Position numbers and translations under genes: made by a program. 64,000 nt of DNA, taken from Ctena decussata. Lineage: Eukaryota > Mollusca > Bivalvia > Lucinida > Lucinidae. Of this stretch, positions 40,101 to 52,100 are shown piece by piece. The DNA is taken from positions 33,720,993 through 33,784,992 of the forward strand of contig OZ022499.1 of the NCBI GenBank assembly GCA_963989385.1, in the 5' to 3' direction. Each line of letters begins with the position of its first letter. The first letter of the stretch is position 1. The notes under the pieces were generated by a model. The model was not told the origin of the DNA and made no database searches. It was given only the letters and a program-made list of their open reading frames with translations.

Positions 40101-43100
40101 ATCATCAAATACCCCTCTTATCTAGAGCTCTGCTTATATTGTAGTACATTGTTTCAGATCTGGATGGTGTAAATGAGAGAAGGAGAAAGAAGCCAAGACT
40201 GGATAGGTCAGCTGAAGCATCTTGCTCAAGACAACCTTCAGGTAAAGAGAGATTCAGGGTTTTATTTTGTAGCAGAAAGCTCTGAGGGTCTTATAGGATA
40301 GACAGACTCAGTTGCTTGTCATTTGCCAGCACTTTGACACAGTGGTCACATGAGAGTAGTTTGTGATGTCGGCAGTAACAGTGACATAGGAAAAACTTAT
40401 GCTCGTGCTGATCATCAGTCTTTATGCTGTTCAATGACCTTTTTATTATTATATCTAAAAGCAACGAATATGTTTTCCTCAATTTTAAATGCTCTATGTT
40501 TTCTGCATTTATCCGGTTATGTAATGGGGATTTCCCCATTCCAAAATTACCTGAAATACAAAATACATATAAGTCATGTGTAATTCAGCTTTAAGAAGGA
40601 TTTTTCTCGTTTTGGAAGGAGAAAACCCTGTATTGTAACAAAATAAATAGGGTAGTGATCATTCTTTTTTTCTCTGCTGTCTCTTTTCAGTAGAAAGTGT
40701 GATTTTGAAGATAATTATGAGATAACTTCAGTCCATAGTCAAGAAAAAATGTTTGTTCTGATTCTTAAGAAGAAAGATCTCAAAGAGGCAGTTCTAAAAT
40801 AGGTTACAACATACTTTTTGGGCAATAGTTAAATAAAAATACAATAAACCCACCAGAATCATCTATAAACCCCTGCCTTAACTCTACCTTAGGGAATAGG
40901 GCAGACTGATCATACTGCATATCGTAAAAAATTTCAAGTATTGAGAAAAACAGGTTTGATAAAAGAGTGCAGACCAAGATCAGACTTCTCCTAAAGGGGC
41001 AGTCTGATCAGGGTCTACACTGTTTGCCATTCCATCTGCAGTTTTTGGATGCATTACTGCATTGTAAATCCAAACTGTCCCATTTTTTGACTGTTATGGT
41101 TATTATATTAGGTTTCACAATTTTTAGAATTTTATGCTATCCTAGCCACAACACACAAAAAGGTGCATAACCCATATGGGAACAGCGATGGCTCAGACCA
41201 GTCTGCACAGCTGAGCAGTCTGATCAGAGCCTTTATTGTTGGCACTCTTCAGGTATGGACCCAGTGAAACCTACAGGCACAAAATGAATTCTCGGTGTCC
41301 GTTTGTCAGGGATACCATTTCTTAGGAACCGTTTCTAAAGTTTCAAAATTTCACATATGGATTTGTCATCAAAAAATAGCTGACCCATATTTTTTTCTTA
41401 CAAACACATTTTCTAGTTAAAATTTTAGTCATATTGTTTTTTTTGTTTTTTTTTTCTGCAGGGGCATCTTGGAATGTGCTAGGAAGTTTGGACCCCAAAT
41501 TGAAACAAAAATTTGAAAGTAAGTATTCAAAGTTGGATATCCATGTTATTATTTTGATTTTGCTTTATGGAAAATTATTTTATTTACAGAGGGAATTCAG
41601 GACCTAGTAGAGCTGGGCCAATTAGCGCAATCGGTAGGGTGTCTGACTTATAAGCCAGAGGTCCTGGGTTCGATACCAAGTCCAACCCCTTACTTTCATT
41701 TCTCCTTCCACTGATTCAAGAAGGGCAGTTGTCAGTTACTGGTGAAAGTATTAGCACTTAGTACTGGTTAACCGCTTAGGAGGTTTAAGCCTGCCCAGGA
41801 ATAGTGTGGTAAGGTTAAATGACCGTCCCGACATGACCATAGCTGTTTACCGTGGACTTTAAGCAATAACACAACAACAACAGAATCCTAGTCTGGCCTA
41901 ACCATTATATTGCTTTTCTCTGTTAAAGGTGAATGTGTAGGTTTTTAGCTCACCGGAGCCAGTGGCTCAGGGGGAGCTTATAGGATGGTAAGGCTCCGTC
42001 CTCCATCTGTCGTCCGTCCGTCCGTCAACAATTTCCAACGGCTTCTCCTCTGAAACCGCTGGGCAGATTGTAACCAAATTTCATACGTAGCCTCCTGGGG
42101 TCTTAGGAAAGAAAAATTGTTCAAACTGTCCTGGTCACATGACCAACATGGCCGCCATGCCCATATATGGTAAAAACTTAAAAAAATCTTTGTCTCCAGA
42201 ACCAATAGGCTGATGGCCTAGAAACTTGGTACGTGAGTATTACCAAGATTGTTCAAATTATGACCTTGGGTTGACCTTGACCTTATTTACGGTAAGGTCA
42301 GTTTTGCTTCCTTGTGCTTTTATATGGCAAAATGCTAGAACATAAGATTTCTTGGAAACTGTTGAAGATATTGGCCTAAAAAATTGGTATCTACAGTCAT
42401 CTTAATGAGTACGTGAAGATTTATGAGTACAAGAGGTCAAGTTCATTCTTTGACCTTTGACCCAGAACTCTCATATTTTGACAATTTCAAACAATCTCCT
42501 CAAAAGCTACTGGGCGTGAAACCAAATTTCATATTAAGCCTTCAGGGGTTGAGGGAACAAAAATTTATTCATATGGTCCTGGTCACATGACCAATATGGC
42601 CGCCACGCCCATATATGGTAAAAACAGACCATGAAGATTTGTGAGTCTGTCGTCCGTCAACAATTTCAAATGACTTCTCCTCTGAAACTGCTGGATTGTA
42701 ACCAAATTTCATATGTAGCCTCCTGGGGTCTTAGGAAAGAAAAATTGTTCAAACGGGCCTGGTCACATGACCAACATGCCGGCTATGCCCATATATGGTA
42801 AAAACCTAAAAAAAATCTTCTTCTGTAGAACCAATAGGCTGATGGCCTTGAAGCTTGGTATGTAGCATCGGGTTTGTGAGTACTACCAAGATTGTTCAAA
42901 TAATGACCGAGGGTTTACCTTGACTTTTTAGCTCACCTGAGCCAAAGGCTCACAGGTGAGCTTATAGTATAGGCAGGCATCCGTAGTCTGTCCGTCGGTC
43001 CGTCCGTCTGTCCGTCAACATTTTCAAACAACATCTCCTCTGAAACTACAAGGCTCATTGTTACCAAATTTCATATGTAGCATCTATAGGCAGGGGGAAC

Positions 43101-46100
43101 CAGTAATACTGTTTTTTATCCAAATCCCTTCAGAACTTTGGTTGCTATGGCAACTTAAAGTTTCCATTGACTTGTATGGGAAAAATTGAAAATTTGCATT
43201 TATTAGCTCTCCTGAGCCGAAGGCTCACAGGTGAGCTTATAGTATAGACAGGCATCCGTCGTCCGTCCGTCGTCCGTCCGTTGTCCGTCAATATTTTCAA
43301 ACGATATCTCCTCTGAAACTACAAGGCCCATCGTTACCAAATTTCATGTATAGCATCTATAGGCAGGGGGGACCAATAATACTGTTTTTTATCCAAATCA
43401 CTTCAGAACTTTGGTTGCTATGGCAACTTAAAGTTTCCATAGACTTGTATGGGAAAAATTGAAAATTTGCATTTATTGCTATGTCACTGCAGATATTTTG
43501 ACAGAACTTTTATAGAAATGTTCCTTGAGTATTCCTCTATCAACCACATGAACTTTATGTAAATTTCACAATTTGGCTGGTTGCCATGGCAACCCAATGG
43601 TTAAAAATAGAAAAAATATTCAAAAATCATCTCCTCAGAAACTATGCAACCAATAAAGCTCAAACTTCACAGAAAGGATCTTAGTACTAGCTTCTATAAA
43701 AGTTCTGTTTTTCTTGGCAATTGCTCTAGCAGTTTGGTTGCTATGGGAACTTAAAGTTGCCATTGACTTATAATGGCAAAATGGAAATTTTTTGCTATGC
43801 CAATGCAGATATTTTGACAAAACTTTTACAGAAATGTACCTTGAGTAGTCTTTAACCAGCCATATCAAATTTATGCAAATTGAGCTATTTGGCTGATTGC
43901 CATTGCAACAGAATGGTTAAAAATAGAAAGAATATTCAAAAATCATCTCCTCAGAAACTATTCAACCAATAAAGCTCAAACTTCACAGAAAGGATCTTGG
44001 TACTAGCCTCTATAGAAGTACTGTTTTTCATGGCAATTGCTCCAGCAGTTTGGTTGCTATGGCAACTAAGAGTTTCCATTGACTTATAATAGGGAAAATG
44101 GAAATTGGCAATTTTTGCTGTTTAACTGCAGTTATTTAGATTTTTTTTTGTACAGAAATGTTTCTTGAGTAGTCCTCTCCGATTCGTATGAATTTTCTCC
44201 AAATCGCTGAATTTGATTGGTTGCCATGGCAAAATATAGGGTAAATTTTCAAGAAAAAAAAAATCTGCTCCTCAGAAGCCATATAGGGGATGAAGCTGAT
44301 ATTGTGCAAACGTGTTGATGACAGTAGCCTCTACATAAAGTTTATTCTTTTTCTTCCAATCCCATAAGAACTTTGGTTGCTATGGCAACTTATAATTTCC
44401 ATTGATTTATAATGGGAAAAGTGAAGCTATGAGGGGGATGAAGCTGATACTTGGCATACATATTAATAACATTAGCCTCTATCTAAAGTATGTTTTATAT
44501 TATCATTGCCCATGTGAATTCGTTGCTATGGCAACGTAAAGTTTCCATAGACTTATAATGGGGAAAGTGGACATTTGGTATTTATTTCTGTGTTACTGCA
44601 GATATTTTGACAAAACTTTACAGAAATGTTCCTGGAGTAGTCCTCTACCAGCCATATGAATTTTTCCCAAATACCTGATTTTGATTGGTTGCCATTGCAG
44701 CTGAAAGGCCGAATTTTCATTATTTTTTTTTTTTTTTTGCCAAAGATCTTCTGAGAAGCCATTAAGGGGGGATAAAGCTCATTTTTAGCTCACCAGAGCC
44801 GAAGGCTCCGGGAGAGCTTATAGGATAGGCAGTGTCCGTCGTCGTTGTCGTCTTCGTCCGTCGTGGTATGTCGTATGTCGTCGTTCGTCAACACTTTTAA
44901 ACAACATCTCCTCTGAAGCCACTGGGCCGATTGGGCCCAAATTTCATCTGTAGCATCTTTGGGCTGGGAGATTGAAAGTTTGTGTTTTTTATGAAAATCT
45001 GCCCTTCAGTTTGGTTGCTATGGCAACTTAGAGTTCCCATAGACTTATAATGGGGAAAATTGAAAAATGACATTTTCTGCCAGGCCATTGCAGATATGTT
45101 GACAAAACTTTTATAGAAATGTTCCTTTAGAAGTTTTCTACCAGCTATATGTTTTTTGGCCCAGTGCCCCTTTTATTGGTTGCCATGGAAACCAAAATGA
45201 AAAAAAAATGGAAAGAAATACTTAAAAATTATCTCCTCTTTAACCACTGGGCCGATAAGGCCCAGATTTCATCTGTAGTATCCTTAGACTTGGGGATTGA
45301 AAGTTTGTGTTTTTTATGAAAATCAGCCCTTTAGTTTGGTTGCTATGGCAACTTAGAGTTCCCATAGACATATAATGGGGAAAATGGAATAATGGCATTT
45401 ACTGCCTAGCCATTGCAGATATGTTGACAAAACTTTTATAGAAATGTTCCTTAAGAAGTCTTCTATTAGCTTTATTGTTTTTGGACCCACTGCTCCTTTT
45501 ACTGGTTGTCATGGAAACCAAAATGCAAAAGTAATGGAAAAAAAAATACTTACAAAATTATCTCCTCAGAAGCCACTTGGCCAATAAGGCCCAGATTTCA
45601 CCTTTAGTATCCTTAGGCTGGGGGTTGAAAGTTTGTGTTTTTGATGAAAAATCGGCTCTTTCGTTTGGTTGCTATGGCAACTTAGAGTTGCATTGACTTA
45701 TAATGGGGAAAATTGAAAAATGGCATATAACTATTTTCCATATTTTGATTGCAGTAAATATTTTGTTATCAACTCAACAGACTGTCAGGCTGAGACTTTG
45801 TAGTTGTATATTTTGTGTTAGCCTGTACAAATGTGACAGTAATTTTGATAGCAATTTTGAGCTAGAGATCTGGTGAGCTTTGTGGCCCGTGGGCCTCTTG
45901 TTTTGCATAAGTGTTTGTGATATTATCCTCTACATAAATGGTGTTTTTAGCTCGCCTGAAGGAAAGTTCAGGAAGAGCTATTGTTGTCACCACGGCGTCA
46001 GCGTCCGCGTCCGCGTCAGCGTCTGCGTCAGCGTCGGCGTCCGGATTGGATGTTTTGGTTAAAGTTTTTTAAAGACCTATATCTCCCTAGCCCATGGATG

Positions 46101-49100
46101 GATTCTTTTGATAATTGCACTGTAGTTAGATATTGGTCCAAAGTTTAACAGGGTACCACCCCTACCCTACTTCCTGACCTGGTCATGGACTTGGAAAATT
46201 GGGAGTTTTTTGGACTGGATGTTTTGGTTAAAGTTTTATAAAGCCCAATATCTCCTTAACCCATGGATGGATTCCTTTGATACTTGCACTATAGTTAGAT
46301 ATTGGTTCAAAGTTTTCGGAGGTACTACCCCCACCCCCCTCAGTGACCTTGATGTCAAGGTCATGGACTTAGAAAATTGTCTTTTTATTGATCGGATGTT
46401 TTGGTTAAAGTTTTTTAAAGACACATATCTCCTGAACCCATAGATGAATTCTTTAAATATATGCACTGTAGTTATATGTTAGTCCAAAGTTTTATTTAGT
46501 ACATCCCCAACCCCGCTCAGTGACCTTGATGTCAAGGTCAGGGACTTAGGAAATTTGGTATTTGTTAAAGTGTTCTAATTGCATACTGATCCATAATGCT
46601 TGACAGAGATTTAGTTTACACTTGAACTGATGTTAGACACTTTTGAGTTTTTACAAAATACTATATACTTACCCCACTGGATGACCTTGAAGTCAAGGTT
46701 ATCAACTTTGAACTTTGTCTTCAAGATTTTGGTTAAAGTTTTATATTTATGAAGACATAATTTCACAGTGCCACAATGGACTCAGTTGATACTAATACTT
46801 GGACTGATATTGGATAATGGTTCAAGGTTTTGATACATCCTAGCCCCTCCCCCCCCCCCCCCACACACACACACACCACCCCTTACCCCTCTACCCCTTA
46901 GTTCTTTGTCCTCAAGCTCATGGACTTTGAAATTTCATGTGGATTTTTTTTTTAATTTTATTTTAAGACATTTCTGAGATAGCTTTTGTTTATAAATGTG
47001 TTGTCATTATGGACATGCTTGTCTGAAGTTTTATGCCTAGCAGTCCACACCACCATAGCAACTGTGTGATGGGCAAGCACTTATTCAGGCGAGCTATGCT
47101 GTCAGGCGACAGCTCTTGTTTATTGGTGTTGTGCATGGTGTTTTGTTGCTGTAACCTCAGTGCTTCAGTGCTCAGGTGAGCGATATAAGGCCATTGGCCC
47201 TCTGGTTGCTATTTCTCTGCAGATAATTTGATAAATCTTTTACAGAAATGTTCCTTGAGTAGCTCTCTATCAGCCACATGAAATTTATGCTAACTGCACA
47301 ATTTGGCTGGTTGCCATGGCAACTGAATGGTTAAAAATAGAAAAAATATTCAAAAATCATCACCTCAGTAACTATTCAACCAATATAGCTCAAACTTCAC
47401 AGAAAGGATCTTGGTACTATCCTCTATAAAAATACTGTTTTTCATGGCAATTGCTCTAGCAGTTTGGTTGCAATGGCAATTGACTTATAATGGGAAAATG
47501 GAAAATTTGCATTTATTGCTATGTCACTGCAGATATTTGGACAAAACTTTTATAGAAATGTTCCTTGAGTAGTCCCCAACCAGCCATATCAAATTTATGC
47601 AAATTGAGCCATTTGGCTGATTGCCATTACAACCGAATGGTTATAAATAGAAAGAATATTCAAAAATCATCTCAGCAACTATGCAACCAATAAAGCTCAA
47701 ACTTCACAGAAAGGATCTTGGTACTACCTTCTATAAAAATACTGTTTTTCTTGGCAATTGCCCCAGCAGTTTGGTTGCTATGGCAACTTAAAGTTGCCAT
47801 TGGCTTATAATGGGAAAAATGGAAATCCGCAATTTTTGCTATCTCACTGCAGTTATTTGGATTTTTTTCCTACAGAAATGTTTCTTGAGTAGTCCTCTAT
47901 GATTCGTATTCATATTAATTTAGTCCAAATCACCAAATTTGATTAGTTGCCATGAAGGCAACATAAAGGAAAAAAAATTTGAAAAAATATTCAAAAATCT
48001 TTTCCTCAAAACTATATAGGGGGATGAAGCTGATTCTTTGCATACATGTTCATGACATTAGCCACTACATAAATATTGTTTTCTATTATTGTTGCCCATG
48101 TGTTTCATTGCTATGGCATTTTAAAGTTTCCATAGACTAACAACTCAGTCAACGTTGAAATTAGGCCACATTGTACAATTTACTTTAGAGTTACCTACCC
48201 TTGAGTGCTGAGGATGAATGGACTCAGGTGAGCTACAGGACCAATGGTCCTCTGGTTTTACGGTAAGGTCAAATTTGCTTCCTTGTGCTTTTATATGGCA
48301 AAATGCTAGAACATAAGATATCTTGGAAATTGTTGAAGATTTTGGCCTAAAAATTGGTATCTACAGTCATCTTAATGGATACATGAAGATTTATGAGTAC
48401 AAGAGGTCAATATCATTCTTTGACCTTTGACCCAGAACTCTCATATTTTGACAATTTCAAACAATCTCCTCAATAGTTACTGGGCTAATTGAAACCAAAT
48501 TTCATAGAAAGCCTTCAGGGGTTGAGGGAATGAAAATTTATTCATATGGTCCAGGTCACATGACCAATATGGCCACCACGCCCATATATGGTAAAAACCA
48601 TTAAAAAATCTTCTTCTCCAGAACCAATTGTCCGATGGCCTTGAAACTTTGTATGTAGCATTGGGTACTCGAGTACTATCAAGATTGTTCAAATTATGAC
48701 CTTGGGTTGACCTTGACATTTTTTTACAGCAAGGTCAAATATAGGAAAATGCTAGAACATATGATTTCATAGAAAGTTTTAAAGATTTTGGCCTAAAAAT
48801 TGGTATATACAGTCACCTTAATGAGTACATGAAGATTTGTGAGTACAAGAGGTCAAGGTCATTCTTTGACCTTTGATCCAGATTGCTCATATTTTGACAA
48901 TTTCAAACAATCACCTCAAAAACCACTGGGCCAATTGAAACCAAATTTTAATATGTAGCCTCCTGGGGTCTTAGGAAAGAAAAATTGTTCAAACGGTCCT
49001 GGTCACATGACCAACATGGCCATCATGCCTATATATGGTAAAAATCTTTAAAAATCTTCTTCTCCAGAACCAATTGACAGATGGCCTTGAAACTTTGTAT

Positions 49101-52100
49101 GTAGCATTGGGTACGCCAGTACTATAGATATTATTCAAAATGATGACATTGGAATGACCTTGACAATTTTACGGCAAGGTCAAATATGAGAAAATGCTAG
49201 ACTATAAGATTTCATGGGAAGTTTTGAAGATTTAGGCATAAAAATTGGTATATACAGTCATCTTAATGACTACATGAAGATTTATGAGTACAATAGGTCA
49301 TGGTCATTCTTTGACTTTTGACCCAGAACACTCTCATTTTGACAATATCAAACAGTCTCCTAAAAGCCACTGGGCCAATTGTAACCAAATTTCATATAGA
49401 TCCTTCAGGGGTTGATTGACCAAAAAATTTTTCAAATGGTCCAGGTCACATGACCAACATGGCCGCCATACCCATTTATAGTATAAACCTTTAATATTTT
49501 TCTTCTCCAGAGCCAATATACCTGTGTCCTTGAAACTTGATAAGTAGCATGGAGTACTAGAGTACTGCCAAGACTGTGAGAATTTCAGACATAAGAAAAA
49601 GCCACTTTGCCAATTAGTCAGGTGAGTGATTCAGGGCCTCATGGCCCTCTTGTATGGGGAAGCAACTATGCCATTTTCTTTTATATCTCGCAGTTCAAGG
49701 ACTGATATGTAAAGGTTTATGATAGAATCTGTCCTTTGCTTTTGAATCTGTTCAAGGCTACATTCATTCAAAATATAGGAGATTTAATTTTATATTTTCA
49801 GGTGAAGTGCAGTCAGCTGTGTCAAACATTACCATTCCCACATACTCTGAGATGTATGACAATGGGAGACAGGCAGAGGCAGGCAATGGGAAGATTTTCA
49901 GTCTGAAAGAGAACACTCAGAATGATGACCAAGTCCCCCGTGGTCCTAGGGCAAGATCAGTTCAGCTAAAGGATGAGAATGGTAGAGGGAGGTCTCCTAT
50001 AGTGCCAGGAACAAGTCAAAGTCCTGCCAGGAGGTCTGACCTGCCAGAGCTTAAGCAGAGCCAAATGACTGTTAAGTTACCTAAACAGTCTGCTACTTGG
50101 TCACAAGGGTTACAGAGTCCAGAGCTTCCGGCCAGAACACCTACTACAGCTGTGGTTACATCAGCTTCTGCCTTTTCCGCAAACAGCAAGGTAGGCTATA
50201 CCAGTGTTGAGCCTACAGTTGCCTATCCGCCGAGACTTACATCCATGAGTGAGGGACCACAGCAGAGTGGTTTACAGATGCAGGGGGAACAACAGCAGAT
50301 ATTGCAAGAGCAACAGGCTGGGCAGAGGCAAGACCAGCCGTCAGATTTTCAAGGATATCAGTCCCAGTCAGCTCCACAACAGCCACAGAGCCTGGGTAGC
50401 CACCAGTCTCTGCAAGTACAGTTTGGGCAGCACCAAGTTCAATTATCAGATTTCCAACTACATCTGGCCCAATCAGCAACACTCCAGCCACAAACCATAA
50501 ACAATCAGGAGTCACTGCTGCAGCAAAACCAGATTCAGCCAGTTCAGCAGCAACAGATTTTGCAACTGCAGGCTCAACTGCAGCAGGTAACTAAAGAACA
50601 TATAAAATGATAACACTTAAAGCTTCCCCCCCCCCCCCCACACACACACAAATTGTTTGCTAGATTAAGAAAAAGTTTCATCTAAGCTACATGTATATTG
50701 TAGGAGACTACACAGAATAGAGAGCAATTAGTGCAGATCCAGATTAGGTGGCTCATCATGGGATTTCAGCTATTTTCAACTCTTACTGAAATCTTGGCCT
50801 GGAAAAGTATATGGCGAAGTTATTTAACAGAATACACAATATAGTCTGTGTCAGCATTAAATGCAGATAAATTGAACATTGAACAAGGGATGATGTACGT
50901 TTGAATACATGTAGTTATATTTTCACAGATTGTGTCCTAAAATGGTTTTATGGCTGAAGACTCCATCTACCATATTAATCTTAATTTCGACTTGAGCTGT
51001 AATAGTCATATACAATCAACTCTCAATTTCTTGAAGTCAAGGCCCATCACAAATTACTGATATCTCAAAGTAAATTTTCTGGGCCCAGAAAATTTACTTT
51101 GAGATACCAGAAGTTTGAGATAACAGGAGATGATGTATCTAGAAAAATCAGAAATGTGTCCGAACTATTTTCTTTGATTAAGAGGGTACTTACAGATATC
51201 ATTTTGTGATATAGAATGTCAGCTGTACCTGCTTTATCATGATCCAGATCAGGGCCTGACAAAGCTCTGTACCGGACATGTAGATCAAATTTTGATTTGT
51301 CAAGCCCTGGTCCAGATTGTATTTTAGTTTATTTAATTTTCTGTTCTGCAGCAGCAGCAGGCACAGCCGCAAACAACAAATCTTCCAGAGAATCAAAGAC
51401 AACAAGGGCAGCCAAATTCATCGTTGATGGAAAAACGGCTAAAACATGAACTACTTAGTCAAATCCTTGAAGAGCAAGCCAGACAACTGAACCCTGATTT
51501 TAAATTACCACCAAATCAGATGTTTTTGTTGTTGGGAGATAGCTTAACGATTGCAGATAAGTCTTTGATGGATCATGCTTTCTCATTACCGGCTACTCAT
51601 CCTTTAAGTTCTACGCTTGAACAAAGCATGAATTCCCAGAGTCAACCTTTTCCCAATCAGTTGCAGGGCCAAGTATTGGGCATGACTGGTAGCTGTGCAC
51701 AGTCTGGAACAACAGGCGGAATTCAGCAGCAGCAGATTGGTCAGCCTTACAGTGGAATAGGCCAGGTTGTGCAGGTACAGCCGCCACCATTGGTGCAACA
51801 ACAGTCATATTCCCAGTTGCAGAACCCCACCACTTTGATTGCTGGAGCTGGCAACCAGTTACAGAACCCATCAGCCCTATCATTTCAGCAATATTCTGGC
51901 AGCAGTCAGCCTCTTCAACGGGGAACCAGCCTTGCTGTGCAGCCAAATTATTCAATGCGTCAGGGAGGTGGGGTGCAGCAGAGATCTGTCCAATCAGGGC
52001 AGTCCATTTTCCCAAGAAATAATCTTCCATTCAGCTCTGCAGACCTCAATGATGATGATGTGGAAATAGATTCAGAAGGTCCAAAGAGAAAGCAGCCTAT

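Larger units (their letters stand above)
43204..47207 (+). mobile_element. Element III, nested in II
   Basis: Starts TTAGCTCTCCTGAGCCGAAG and ends 'CAGGTGAGCGATATAAGGCC', ATTGGCCCTCTGGTT. Its body resembles II (TTGGTTGCTATGGCAACTTA, AAATCATCTCCTCAGAAAC), so they are close relatives. It contains elements IV and V. Removing III restores GCATTTAT..TGCTATTTCTC of II. Confidence 0.6.
42926..48256 (+). mobile_element. Element II, nested in I
   Basis: Starts TTTTAGCTCACCTGAGCCAA, ends CTCAGGTGAGCTACAGGACC and AATGGTCCTCTGGTT. Body units have GTTGCTATGGCAACTTAAAG and CCATAGACTTGTATGGG. It is split by III at about 43204. Removing II rejoins element I as CTTGACTTTACGGTAAGGTC. Confidence 0.65.
41943..49653 (+). 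mobile_element. AGCTCACC-type Helitron-like element I (outermost of a nest)
   Basis: Starts TTTTTAGCTCACCGGAGCCA and ends CAGGTGAGTGATTCAGGGCC, TCATGGCCCTCTTGT. The body units contain 'CACATGACCAACATGGCCGC', CCCATATATGGTAAAAAC and CTTTGACCTTTGACCCAGAA. It is split by element II at about 42926; the text resumes at about 48257 with TACGGTAAGGTC. Non-coding. It fills most of the 8.3-kb intron 12. Confidence 0.7.

Noticed and set aside
46210..46466. ORFs on both strands with GLRRY / YLLNPWMD repeats
   Set aside because: They are subrepeats of Helitron-like element V that happen to be open, and appear on both strands.
50237..50515. Antisense ORF of 92 codons in exon 13, and similar shadows at 51604-52030
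   Set aside because: They overlap the well-supported Rel-like exons; reverse frames of CAG-rich coding DNA tend to stay open.
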